Part shown: positions 15,379-23,638 of the stretch, in pieces
How the letters are laid out: each line of letters starts with the position of its first letter
Position numbering within the stretch: the first letter of the stretch is position 1
NCBI GenBank assembly: GCA_905197955.1
Contig: CAJKAR010000007.1
Span: 1 to 64,000, forward strand
Direction: 5' to 3'
Length of the DNA: 64,000 nt
DNA from: an uncultured Lentisphaeria bacterium
GTDB lineage: Bacteria > Verrucomicrobiota > Lentisphaeria > Victivallales > UBA1829
Position numbers and translations under genes: made by a program
The notes under the pieces: model-generated
Databases searched by the model: none
What the model saw: the letters and a program-made list of their open reading frames with translations, nothing else
Told to the model about the DNA's origin: nothing

Positions 15379-16067
15379 TACGGTTCCTCCGTCCCCGCGA
15401 GATCCGCCCAGCTGTTGACGGTACCGAGCGTAATGTTGTCCTGTTCGGCGACGCTGCTGGCGGAGACGCTCTTGAGCGAATCGGTGAGCCAGCGGAAGAA
15501 CTCCTTGAAACAGAGCCCTTTCAGTTTCACCGGACCGGGTTGTGCCGGAAGGATCTCGCGCAGCGTATTGAAGTCGGCTTGTTCGCCGATGCCGATTCCA
15601 ATGTAGGTGATCTTGCGCTGTTCCCCCAGAGATTTCATTTCTTCAGCCGCCTTCCGCCAATCGTCGTTCGGCATACCGTCGGTCATCAGGATTACCCAGG
15701 GCTTATAGGAAGCGATTCCCTGATTTTTGTAGAGACGGCGCCGGGCGGAGAGCTCTTTCGAGGCCAGCCGGAGCGCTTCTCCCATCGGCGTACTGCCGTT
15801 GCTTTCCAGCGTCGGCACGATCGCTTCGTGAATTGGCGAAAACGGAACCGCGATCTTCACTTCACCGCCATATGTGATGACTTCGGCTTCCACGCTCATG
15901 CTCGCGGTTTCATCGTCACTGGTTTCCTGGAAAAACTGCTGCACACCGGCATTGAGCTCCTTGAGCGGTTCGCCCTCCATGCTGCCGGAGACATCCAGCA
16001 GCAGTACCACGGGGCAACGCGGCGCGGGATTCGTGACGTCGAGATTTCGATCTTCCGCATAACTCAT
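15378..16067 (-). CDS. vWA (TerY-like) domain protein
   Basis: 229 residues. A complete MIDAS is visible: DVSGS at 25-29, the threonine in NGSTPMG (about 99-103) and the aspartate in LMTDGMPNDD (about 136). This single-domain size and the start VVLLLDVSGSMEG match TerY-like vWA proteins. The start overlaps the kinase stop (ATGA, 16064-16067) and the stop touches the PP2C start. The C-terminal tail (about 190-229) is serine-rich and could be the phosphorylated segment; that is inference. Confidence 0.88.
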   Translation of the reverse strand: MSYAEDRNLDVTNPAPRCPVVLLLDVSGSMEGEPLKELNAGVQQFFQETSDDETASMSVEAEVITYGGEVKIAVPFSPIHEAIVPTLESNGSTPMGEALRLASKELSARRRLYKNQGIASYKPWVILMTDGMPNDDWRKAAEEMKSLGEQRKITYIGIGIGEQADFNTLREILPAQPGPVKLKGLCFKEFFRWLTDSLKSVSASSVAEQDNITLGTVNSWADLAGTEEP

Positions 16068-17143
16068 TTCTTTCTCCTCCTTGAGGTTGTGGGCAGAATT
16101 GCCCGATGTTGACTGTTGACACCGCGTTTTCGCAGAAGCGCGACATACTGTTCCAGTTCCTGTTTCAATTCACCGATTCCGGGGCGCCGCAGCGGTTCGT
16201 TGTAACCGTCGACGAACATCCGTCGAAAGAGCTCCCGCAAGCTGTCCGGCAGGTAACTTACCGATTTCGTCCAGCTCACCGGGAAGCGGATCCTCGTTCT
16301 CGTGTCGAGCGGGCACTTCCCCGTCTTCAGGTTGGTCGCCGGATCGCTTCCGCCGCAGTAGGCGAAGGGATGCAGTCCGCTCAGCAGGATCATGTAGACG
16401 ACCACCGCCAGACTGAACCGGATCTGTTCCGGGGTGCGTCCGCGCTTGAAATTCTCCTGATGCAGAAGAAGTTCCGGTGCGGCAAACTCCGGCATGAAGT
16501 TCTTCGACAGGTAACTTTTCCCATCCTTCCCCGCAATCTGGAAGCTGTCGCAGTCGATGAACTGAACTTTTCCCTGCCGGTCCACCAGAAAGTTGTCCGG
16601 ATTGAAGTCATTGATCAGCACCCCCTGCCGCGCAAGCAATTGCACGCCGTTGACCAGATTCAGCGCAACCTGGGCAAGCTGGAGTTTATCCCAGCCGGGG
16701 AAGAACCGCTTCACCTGAAACGGTGCGTACAGTGCCCGCAGTGTCCGCCCGGAACACTTCCGCATGGCAAACCCGATGATGAGCCGGTTCCGGTCGAATA
16801 CCGGCATCAGCGGCCACGCGAGAAAGGGCGCGTTCCGGCACTCCTCCAGCTCCAGCATCGCCTGAATCTTCCGGCCGGGAACCGAATCAGGCTTGCAGAG
16901 TTTGATCAGGATCCGATCGTTCGCCCGGAACCGGTAGACGGTGCCGCCGCCGCCCTGTGCAACCTTTTCCGCTGCGGAAAGCTTCAGCGGCTCTCCCTGC
17001 CGGTCGTAGACGGTGACCGGCCCCGCCTTCTCCGGCGCGGCGAGAGCCAACCAGCCGCGCCCCGTCTGCGGAGGGCGGCGGGCCAGACGCAATCCCGCCA
17101 ACAGCTGATTGAGGAGCGGCGAGAAGGGAGTGTTACCGATCAC
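16064..17143 (-). CDS. Serine/threonine-kinase-like protein
   Basis: 359 residues from GTG 17141-17143, which follows GGAAGC. A longer frame from TTG 17185 is open but lacks a ribosome site. Kinase features: glycine-rich QGGGGTVYRF, a lysine in IKLCK, catalytic-loop-like INDFNPDNFLVD at about 175, metal-loop-like FIDCDSFQI at about 197, and an APE-like FAAPELL at about 220. The catalytic loop has NDFNPDN in place of HRDxxxxN, a known divergence in TerY-P-associated kinases. It overlaps the tandem GTPase stop and the vWA start, so all are translationally coupled. Confidence 0.82.
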   Translation of the reverse strand: MIGNTPFSPLLNQLLAGLRLARRPPQTGRGWLALAAPEKAGPVTVYDRQGEPLKLSAAEKVAQGGGGTVYRFRANDRILIKLCKPDSVPGRKIQAMLELEECRNAPFLAWPLMPVFDRNRLIIGFAMRKCSGRTLRALYAPFQVKRFFPGWDKLQLAQVALNLVNGVQLLARQGVLINDFNPDNFLVDRQGKVQFIDCDSFQIAGKDGKSYLSKNFMPEFAAPELLLHQENFKRGRTPEQIRFSLAVVVYMILLSGLHPFAYCGGSDPATNLKTGKCPLDTRTRIRFPVSWTKSVSYLPDSLRELFRRMFVDGYNEPLRRPGIGELKQELEQYVALLRKRGVNSQHRAILPTTSRRRKK

Positions 17144-19607
17144 TTTGCTTCCAATCCTTCTTTTTCGCTTCGCGTTCCCCGGCAAGGAATTCCTGCCGGA
17201 GTTCCTCCTCGTTCATCGTCATATCCGATTCGAAGTAGGCTTTCGCCGCCTTGCCGACGCCGTAGGTGACCGCCGCCGCAATCGGAACTTTCAGAAACGG
17301 CAGGAAGCTGGCTCCGACCTTGCCCGTGATCGAACCGCCCGCACAGCCGAGCAACATGGTGATGACCGTATTGTCCGCCGCGATGCCGTAGAGTTCGGCA
17401 AGTTTGTAGAGCATATAGACCTCGTTCGCAATCAATGGAGCGACGTCAGCCAGCGGCAGCGGCACCAGTGCGATGGCGGCGGCGCGCCCCGCGGCCCAGT
17501 TGATGTAGCTGTCCGCCTCGGAGCTGACGCTTTCAGCCCAGACCCGGCGCATGTTCGCGTAATAATCATCCCAGCGTTTACGAAACGCTTCCAACTCTTC
17601 TGAAGCGTGGCCCATGGCCGTTGCGCTCATCGCTTCCGCCTTCGTAATCAACTGCTTGAGTCCTGTGCGATTTTCGGAGGAAACCAGCACGATCCGATCG
17701 CGGTCGATCAGATCGAGCAGAGTATTCATCACGGATTCCACCTGTTCCTTGCGCATGAGTTCGCACTTGGTAACGACCAGAATCACCTTGTCGCTGAAGG
17801 TTTTGATGAGTTTTGCGTCGGTATCCTGAATTCGTGCGCCGGAGCCGTCGATGCAGTACCAGATGTTGTGGATGAGGCGCTCTTCGCTCTCGGCATCCAG
17901 ACGCTGGAGCAGTTCATTCAGGATGAAATCGGCATATTCGTCCACTGTCTGGGAACCCGGATTCATCCCCTCGGAATCAACGAAGTTCGCGATTTCGGTT
18001 TCGTATACCTGAAACCCGACGGTCAGCGGCTTGCCGTCGCCGATGGCGCTGTCCGGAACCACTCCACGGTGCGTCACCGCCTGAATCAGTGAGGTTTTTC
18101 CCACGCCGGTTTTACCGCAGACCAGAATATTCGGTTTCATCTTCATTCTCCTTTTGCTGAGTTGATAAAATTCCTTGAAAAGTTCGAGATCGAAGCCAGG
18201 CGACGGCTTCGGCAATCCCTTGATCTTCGCCAGCGCATACGCTTCAAAATTGTTGTGGAGCCAATTGCCGAGCGTCTCCACAAGACGGTGCGCCGCCTCC
18301 GCGCCGATGACAGCGGAGGATTCATACCACGGAACCGTCTCCGGCGAAGCCGTAAAAACCGATTTGACGAACTCAGCCGCCTCGTCATGCAGTTTTCGTT
18401 CACGCAGGCCGTAGAGTGAAGCGAGGTGCGCCGCCACCGCAATTCCGATCGGAATCAACGGGGAGTTCTCCGAACGTTCCACCGGAACTTCCGCCATCTG
18501 TGCGGCTTCCTGCGCGGCATCGTTGACGATTGCGCGGGCGGTTTCGTTTTTTTCGGCGAGTTTGGCCGCCTTCGCTTCGCGGTCGATCTGCTGGGCGGCG
18601 AGAAACGCATCCCGATAAGCTGCAGGAAGCATCCGCAGACTCAGAGCGACCAGCTCCCGACAACCGATCCCATCACCTTCGGCATCGGAAACTTCGACGA
18701 TGCGCTCCGCGGGAATCCCCGCATCCAGCAACACCTTGCGGATCGCTTCGGCCTGCGCCGGACGGGTGATGTCCTTCTTGCTGAGTACGGCGATCACGTT
18801 GTCAGGTGTGAAGATCTCCCGGAGCAGCGCCAGGTCGCAATCGGTCACCCGCGCGCCGTTTCCCTGAATCAGATACCAGACGAGGTGGATGTGTTCCTCC
18901 ACATTCGTATCGTCCTGACGCTCCGCGACGAACTCTCTCATCTGCTCCCGGAAATCCGCCTCTTTTTCGCCGAGTTCGAGGCCGCGCGAGTCCCACAGCC
19001 GGATCTCTTCATTCTCATAACAGTCGAATTCGATCCGGCACGGGCGGGAGTTGCCGACACCTTCCGCCGGAACGATTTCACTGCCGAGAATTGTGCGGAT
19101 CAGCGAAGTTTTGCCGCACCCGGTATAACCGGCAACCAGAATGTTCGGACGTTTACAGAACCGTTCCGCTTCATTGAAATTCCGTTCAAACTCCGTTTTG
19201 CAATCCATGTTTTCCATTTCAACTCTCCTTTTTTTTTCCTTGTCCTGCAACAATTTCTCCTTTAAAACTCCATGCTCCTTCTGAAGGGTTTTGACGATCC
19301 GCTCCAACTCCTCGCTCTGCGCATTGCGTCGCTCCAGATTTTTCAAAAAGCCTCCTTCTGCCGGCGGATAGAGTTCGATCCTGCCCGGATAGATCAGACT
19401 CAGTTCCCGCATAATTTCCGAAAGGAGTTCCCGGTGCTGTTGATCCAGTTTCCGGAGTTCCCGGATTTTCGCTTCCGGCGGGGATTCTGAATGCATCAGC
19501 TCCAGAACCAGATCCGACATGCGGAGGAAAAGACTCTCGGCCGTCTTCAACTGGCCATGCACCTCCTCCAGCATGGCCTGATACAGTTCTGAAACCCGTT
19601 TGTTCAT
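17133..19607 (-). CDS. Tandem GTPase (two YfjP/YeeP-like domains, DUF697-like tail)
   Basis: 824 residues from ATG 19605-19607, preceded by GGAAGGAG; an upstream GTG at 19658 is less likely because it lies inside the promoter. A coiled-coil N-terminus (1-140) precedes G domain 1: GYTGCGKT at 160-167, DSRG at 206-209, SKKD at 276-279. A linker with a hydrophobic patch leads to G domain 2: GKTGVGKT at 498-505, DSEG at 544-547, TKCE near 607. The C-terminal 130 residues are helical and alanine/glycine rich (AAGRAAAIALVPLPLADVAP), like the DUF697 membrane-associated tail of such GTPases. It heads the kinase-vWA-PP2C group. Confidence 0.85.
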   Translation of the reverse strand: MNKRVSELYQAMLEEVHGQLKTAESLFLRMSDLVLELMHSESPPEAKIRELRKLDQQHRELLSEIMRELSLIYPGRIELYPPAEGGFLKNLERRNAQSEELERIVKTLQKEHGVLKEKLLQDKEKKRRVEMENMDCKTEFERNFNEAERFCKRPNILVAGYTGCGKTSLIRTILGSEIVPAEGVGNSRPCRIEFDCYENEEIRLWDSRGLELGEKEADFREQMREFVAERQDDTNVEEHIHLVWYLIQGNGARVTDCDLALLREIFTPDNVIAVLSKKDITRPAQAEAIRKVLLDAGIPAERIVEVSDAEGDGIGCRELVALSLRMLPAAYRDAFLAAQQIDREAKAAKLAEKNETARAIVNDAAQEAAQMAEVPVERSENSPLIPIGIAVAAHLASLYGLRERKLHDEAAEFVKSVFTASPETVPWYESSAVIGAEAAHRLVETLGNWLHNNFEAYALAKIKGLPKPSPGFDLELFKEFYQLSKRRMKMKPNILVCGKTGVGKTSLIQAVTHRGVVPDSAIGDGKPLTVGFQVYETEIANFVDSEGMNPGSQTVDEYADFILNELLQRLDAESEERLIHNIWYCIDGSGARIQDTDAKLIKTFSDKVILVVTKCELMRKEQVESVMNTLLDLIDRDRIVLVSSENRTGLKQLITKAEAMSATAMGHASEELEAFRKRWDDYYANMRRVWAESVSSEADSYINWAAGRAAAIALVPLPLADVAPLIANEVYMLYKLAELYGIAADNTVITMLLGCAGGSITGKVGASFLPFLKVPIAAAVTYGVGKAAKAYFESDMTMNEEELRQEFLAGEREAKKKDWKQSDR

Positions 19608-19634
19608 CTTTCCGAAAATCTCCTTCCGCCGTTT

Positions 19635-19669
19635 ATTATACGCCACCACCTCTGCCACCGGATGTCATA
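19635..19669 (-). promoter_or_regulatory. Operator copy 2 and promoter of the tandem GTPase operon
   Basis: TGCCA-CCGGA-TGTCATA at 19653-19669 lies 12 nt upstream (minus strand) of a perfect TATAAT at 19635-19640, with the ribosome site and ATG 19607 just downstream. No -35 box is visible, and the operator covers that position, as expected for an activator site. Confidence 0.6.
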
Positions 19670-19724
19670 CTTCGAGCGGAGATGGAATTTTTTCTTTTCT
19701 TCCAGCAATCTCTCACACCGCAAA

Positions 19725-20189
19725 CTATCCGTAAAAAACCGTGATGGTTCCCTCACAACCATACTTCTGGCGCAACACGCGTTCCGCCTCCTCCGGAGAT
19801 GAGGCGGAAATCTCTCCATCCCAGCAGCTCCGTGAATCAATGCACCCCCAATTGTAGGTACGTTTATCGGGACACGATGTTTTCGACGACGAGGACGGAT
19901 TTTCGGAATTTTTCCGTTTCAGCTCGCACAATTTTTCCTGGATCCACGCGAGCTGTTCAGGAGTCAGGTAAGTTTTGTTCCAGCAGACGCCGCACAGGCA
20001 CCGAAGGCCGGGCTTCTGTTCATCGCGGATGACGATGTCCAGAAATCCGTCCACCTCGTGAATCATGCAGATCATCCCCCATTCTTTCGAGTTGTGAGCG
20101 CGTTCGAATGCCTCCTGCATTTTCTTTCGCTCATCTTCCGGTTGTCTTCTCTGCTTTCCAAGCCATTCCCGATTAAAATTTGATACCAT
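19725..20189 (-). CDS. Cysteine-rich hypothetical protein with LTPEQ motif
   Basis: 154 residues, ATG 20187-20189 after CAGGAGGACATC. A charged helix (1-40) precedes EVDGFLDIVI, then RCLCGVCWNK and TYLTPEQLAWIQEKL (about 75-90), then a serine-rich linker and a second small domain with CPDKRTYNWGC and a C-terminal helix-strand. The LTPEQLAWIQ block resembles LRPDQVAFME of the 13557 gene. It is the first gene leftward from the WYL-regulator intergenic region. Role unknown. Confidence 0.65.
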   Translation of the reverse strand: MVSNFNREWLGKQRRQPEDERKKMQEAFERAHNSKEWGMICMIHEVDGFLDIVIRDEQKPGLRCLCGVCWNKTYLTPEQLAWIQEKLCELKRKNSENPSSSSKTSCPDKRTYNWGCIDSRSCWDGEISASSPEEAERVLRQKYGCEGTITVFYG

Positions 20190-20233
20190 GATGTCCTCCT
20201 GTTTTTTGTTGTCGTTCTCTTAACAACACTATA

Positions 20234-20269
20234 TTTATACCACGACAGCTATGACACGGGATGTCATAG
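20234..20269. promoter_or_regulatory. Operator copy 1 between the WYL gene and the leftward operon
   Basis: CTATGACA-CGGGA-TGTCATAG at 20249-20269 is a perfect 8-bp-arm palindrome. On the minus strand TATAAA (20234-20239) lies exactly 12 nt downstream of the TGACA core. The site sits between the divergent WYL gene and the operon. Confidence 0.7.
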
Positions 20270-20391
20270 GAACCCATCCAGATAAAGAAAAATGTTTTTT
20301 TATTTTGGCGTACCACGTTGTATTTTTACTCATAAAACGGTATATTGCACCACAACAAAAATGTCGTGCCTCCATAGAAAGGATTGCGCTC

Positions 20392-21378
20392 ATGAGTGTT
20401 CAGGCCCGTCAGGCGTTGCGTTTGATGAAGTTCATTGCGGAGATGAAAAAAAACAATTATCCCAATGCGGGCAGCTTCTCCAAACTGTTATGCCGAATGG
20501 ATGTCGATGAAAATATCGATTGTGCGTGCAGTCCCCGCACCGTGGCACGGGATATTGAAATTCTCCAGAAGGAATATCATGCCCCCATCGCGTACAACGC
20601 GGTTCGACGGGGCTATTACCTTAAGAACAGTGATTGGGAATTCTCCGTTCCGATCATGAGCGAAGAGGTTCTGAGCATGACTCTGCTGGGCACTAAACTG
20701 GCCTCGGATATCCTGCCGGAACCCATCAAAAGCGATGTGAATACCGCTGTAGAAAAGGCTCTTACCGGTAACAGTTCGGAATTCTTTGACGACGCCATGA
20801 TGGAATCTCTGTTGTGTGCGACCGGCATAAAGGCCGCTGTCGATCCGGCAATCTTCAAAAAAGTTTTCGAGGGCTGGCGTTGTCATCAGGTATTGACGTT
20901 GACCTACCAGAAGCCAAACGGAGAAGAGCAGGAACGGAAGTTTGAACCGCACATCATCGCCTTCCACCGGGGGATCTGGTATACCAAGGGGTATGAATAC
21001 GGTACACGGGAGAAGAAATGTTATGCCATCCAACGGATTCATTCGGTCAAATTCGCCGGCGATGATTTTGTACCGAATCGGGAACTCGTGGAGGAGACGC
21101 GGCAGAACGGTCTCTTTGAATATCCGAAGATCGACGGTGTTCAACTCCGTTGCGATGCGGAGATCGCTTTTTATCTCTACGAACACCAGAGAGTGAAAAA
21201 GTTCAAGATCGAACCGCAGGCAGACGGTTCTTTGATCGTCACATTGCGTCCGGCGTTCGAGCACGAAGTGGTTCGTTGGGTACTGGGCGAAGCCGGGCAT
21301 ATTGAGGTTCTCTATCCGCCGGAGTTGCGTCAGAAGGTCGCCGCGGCAGGACGGAAAATCTGTGAACGGAACTCCTGA
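20392..21378 (+). CDS. WYL-domain transcriptional regulator (HTH + WYL)
   Basis: 328 residues from ATG 20392, which follows AGAAAGGA; the frame is open to 20251 but runs over the operator. The N-terminal 75 residues form a DeoR-like winged helix (QALRLMKFIAEM then TVARDIEILQKEYHAPI). The WYL domain centres at about 195-235 (GIWYTKGYEYG then CYAIQRIHSVKF), and a C-terminal WCX-like extension follows. WYL regulators sense nucleic-acid-related or other ligands and often control defence or mobile-element loci. It faces away from the kinase/GTPase operon, with a palindromic operator between them. Confidence 0.88.
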   Translation: MSVQARQALRLMKFIAEMKKNNYPNAGSFSKLLCRMDVDENIDCACSPRTVARDIEILQKEYHAPIAYNAVRRGYYLKNSDWEFSVPIMSEEVLSMTLLGTKLASDILPEPIKSDVNTAVEKALTGNSSEFFDDAMMESLLCATGIKAAVDPAIFKKVFEGWRCHQVLTLTYQKPNGEEQERKFEPHIIAFHRGIWYTKGYEYGTREKKCYAIQRIHSVKFAGDDFVPNRELVEETRQNGLFEYPKIDGVQLRCDAEIAFYLYEHQRVKKFKIEPQADGSLIVTLRPAFEHEVVRWVLGEAGHIEVLYPPELRQKVAAAGRKICERNS

Positions 21379-21702
21379 TGTCTGAAGCAGCTCAAACTAC
21401 GGGAAGGTGGCAGGTCATTATTTGTGCCGCAACGACAAAGTTGAAGCTCTTAAAACCGAGATGACCCAAACTAGAATTTAGACGCCATTTTCTACTGAAA
21501 AAAAGAGAGTTCCGGCTTCCTCGATAATAGGGTTGTTCCCTCTGGAGACATGTATGTCTCCAGAGGGAACAAAACACATTGGATATTCACAATGACTGGC
21601 CGACTGAGGATATTGCGAAGTGGTGAACCGTGCGAAAGTGGACACGCTTTCGCACGGTTGTCGGGGAATCAGTTCTTCAGCAAGAATACTTGGGGGCGAC
21701 GT
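21379..21702. other. Convergent intergenic region with two long perfect hairpins
   Basis: No gene is visible. TTGTTCCCTCTGGAGACAT (21533-21551) pairs perfectly over 19 bp with 21554-21572 (2-nt loop), and AACCGTGCGAAAG (21626-21638) pairs over 13 bp with 21647-21659. They lie between convergent genes, so bidirectional transcription barriers are plausible although neither has a long T run. Confidence 0.65.
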
Positions 21703-22065
21703 TCACTCAGCACCGCCTCCTTCCTGCGATCCCGAAGGGCACAGTACGGCTTGAACTTCCTCGCTCAGGGATTCCGATTGGAGCGGAACCGTATCAATGT
21801 AAAATACGCAGTAAAATTGTTCCTTTTCTGCATCCCTCGTCACATCGGTCATGATTCGTTTGCAATAGGCTTTCCCGCTTGTCGCAATCGTTTCCGGAAC
21901 GCAGGCTGCGAAATCCATGAAAACGCCGATCTGTTCGTTAGTGGAAAGTAGCAGCCGATCTGGAAATGTGACGCCAAGACGCAGCAGGTTGGGGGATGGT
22001 GATTGCTTCACCTCCGAGGAGACGTGAGAGATCAATCCGGAAATCGTGTAGATGTTTTCGGACAT
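21703..22065 (-). CDS. Hypothetical protein, 120 aa
   Basis: Starts at ATG 22063-22065 after AAGGAAGGG; the frame continues to 22131 but without a ribosome site. The protein begins MSENIYTISGLISHV, has a beta-rich middle (LLRLGVTFPDRLLL, IGVFMDFAAC, FYCVFYIDTVPL) and an acidic tail. No family is recognised. It is downstream of the repeat-protein gene on the same strand, so the 22.9-21.7 kb genes may form one unit. Confidence 0.6.
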   Translation of the reverse strand: MSENIYTISGLISHVSSEVKQSPSPNLLRLGVTFPDRLLLSTNEQIGVFMDFAACVPETIATSGKAYCKRIMTDVTRDAEKEQFYCVFYIDTVPLQSESLSEEVQAVLCPSGSQEGGGAE

Positions 22066-22111
22066 GATGCCCTTCCTTTCTGGGCTTTCCGGCCGTAACA
22101 ATTTATTCGTC

Positions 22112-22249
22112 TCAGACCATCCGGGGCACATTATGTTCGCTGTACAAAAATACTTGTTCGAAAGCGGCTGCCCCGTAGATCAGGATGCCTTTCTGAGGCC
22201 AGAGCAGACGGTACATTTCCCTGCTGTAACAGGGAAAATATCGCTTCAT
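22112..22249 (-). CDS. Possible 45-residue protein
   Basis: ATG 22247-22249 to TGA 22112-22114 encodes a peptide beginning MKRYFPCYSREMYRLLW and ending SEHNVPRMV, with a plausible amino-acid composition. It starts 8 bp after the repeat-protein stop and ends 46 bp before the next start, so it fits the operon spacing. No ribosome site is visible, hence the low score. Confidence 0.35.
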   Translation of the reverse strand: MKRYFPCYSREMYRLLWPQKGILIYGAAAFEQVFLYSEHNVPRMV

Positions 22250-22257
22250 CGATGAAA

Positions 22258-22923
22258 CTATAATGATAGGTTATCAAACTCGAGGTGACGGGATGGATGT
22301 TTTGTCAGTTCGACCAGTTTCCGGAATTGGTCACTGGTATGTAACCGACCCTGCAATTTCGGTAGGATATTGAGTCTGCGCCAGTCCTCATCACTGAACT
22401 GATCGAGGCAGGGACAGGCCGTCAGCAGCTCTGCGGAACTGAAAAGAATGCTCCACCACATCGGTTTTGTGAACTGGTCTTGGCATGGACAGTGATTCCA
22501 AAGCCGTGGGGTATGCTTGACGACCCAGAACCAGTCCCCAAGCGTGAAGTCATGCGTGTCGATATCCCCTGCATAACTCCAGCCACTCGCCAGCAACCCG
22601 CTCCGTACAGCAGGGTGATCCGGGATTTCGCAGTAATGCAACAAGGTCGGTTGGTGTCGTAACAAATTCTTCCATTGATACGGAGTGAAATCCCGCCAGC
22701 ACGTACACCGCCATGCAAGCGATGGCTGCTTTTCAAGAACGGTGATCCATTCGTCTGGGGTGAACTCGGAGAATGGACAAAACTCCTGAAGCTCCGGGTG
22801 TCGTGAGATGATGCGTGCCCACTGCTTCGGAGAGAGTGGAGCGGAGATGTGTTCAGTCTCCGGAGTGAATGCGGCACAGTTCCATTCCAGATTGAGGAAG
22901 ACATTCAGTTCTTGTTCGGTCAT
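22258..22923 (-). CDS. Tryptophan/cysteine repeat protein (copy 2)
   Basis: 221 residues with at least five repeats of about 26 residues: F-[ST]-x-x-x-W-x-x-[LIV]-x-x-x-x-P-x-L-x-x-x-C, for example FTPDEWITVLEKQPSL and FTPYQWKNLLRHQPTL. It belongs to the same family as 13039-13545. Solenoid-like interaction surfaces are expected and no catalytic motif is visible. It lies 18 bp downstream of the Rep gene, so it may be co-transcribed with element replication functions. Confidence 0.65.
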   Translation of the reverse strand: MTEQELNVFLNLEWNCAAFTPETEHISAPLSPKQWARIISRHPELQEFCPFSEFTPDEWITVLEKQPSLAWRCTCWRDFTPYQWKNLLRHQPTLLHYCEIPDHPAVRSGLLASGWSYAGDIDTHDFTLGDWFWVVKHTPRLWNHCPCQDQFTKPMWWSILFSSAELLTACPCLDQFSDEDWRRLNILPKLQGRLHTSDQFRKLVELTKHPSRHLEFDNLSL

Positions 22924-22941
22924 GATGATTGCCTTTCATGG

Positions 22942-23586
22942 TTATTTTTGAATACGGGATGAAAATAGTTCCCGCTGATGTTTGGGGGAGGCGTCTTTCT
23001 GGTTGACCTTGGCGAGGTAACTGCAACGTCGGAAACACTGATCGTATTTGCGTTCATATTCGGGATCATCCTTTCGGAGCATGACTCCGTTTTCCTGCGG
23101 TTGACCTTGCCGGTTCCTCATACAATCGTCAATCAGTCCGTAGCTGGTTGCCCGTCCTGTATTATCACATTTCGGAGGCAGATTCAGCGTCTTCTCCCAT
23201 AACCGTTCCGCCGTCTGGATATGGTCGTGGATATTCTGCGTTTTGTGTCCGTTCATCATCAAAGCAACGTGATAGTGCTGATGTTTCTCCCGGGAACGCT
23301 CCCTGACTGCAATGTATGCAGGATCATATCCCTCACGTTTACGGTTCTTGATGAAGCTCTCCTGAAACCGGCTGAAGAGTTCGTTGTCATTCGGATAATC
23401 GTAGCCTTGCGGGAACCGGACATCATACCGCATGAAGAAGACTTTACTGTGACGGCTGCTCATGTCAGTCATGATCTGATCGATCTTCTCCAAAATCGAT
23501 TCCTTACATCCGAACGATCTGGCTTTATCGGTTATGATGGGATGTCCGTGATACTGTTCCTCGTTGGTGATTCTTTCGTTTCTCAT
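22942..23586 (-). CDS. Inovirus Gp2/YagK-like replication protein (HUH family)
   Basis: 214 residues. KVFFMRYDVRFP (about 48-59), a helix with ELFSRFQESFIKN, YIAVRERSREKHQHYHVALMM with HYH at 104-106, then a helix, match the inovirus Gp2 / YagK-YfjJ family: an R-x-D-[LV] strand followed by VREr and an HxH metal motif. Such proteins are thought to start rolling-circle replication of filamentous phages and integrated elements. A 14-bp stem-loop lies 52 bp upstream of the start and may be the nicking origin. The ribosome site is weak. Confidence 0.7.
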   Translation of the reverse strand: MRNERITNEEQYHGHPIITDKARSFGCKESILEKIDQIMTDMSSRHSKVFFMRYDVRFPQGYDYPNDNELFSRFQESFIKNRKREGYDPAYIAVRERSREKHQHYHVALMMNGHKTQNIHDHIQTAERLWEKTLNLPPKCDNTGRATSYGLIDDCMRNRQGQPQENGVMLRKDDPEYERKYDQCFRRCSYLAKVNQKDASPKHQRELFSSRIQK

Positions 23587-23638
23587 GTTACGGTCTTTCT
23601 CTTGCTTACTGTTAATTCTGTTTTTCTTTCTGCAGGAA

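Noticed and set aside
15225..19265. Plus-strand open frames opposite the vWA, kinase and GTPase genes
   Set aside because: Antisense shadows without ribosome sites; the minus-strand genes carry clear domain motifs and overlap as an operon.
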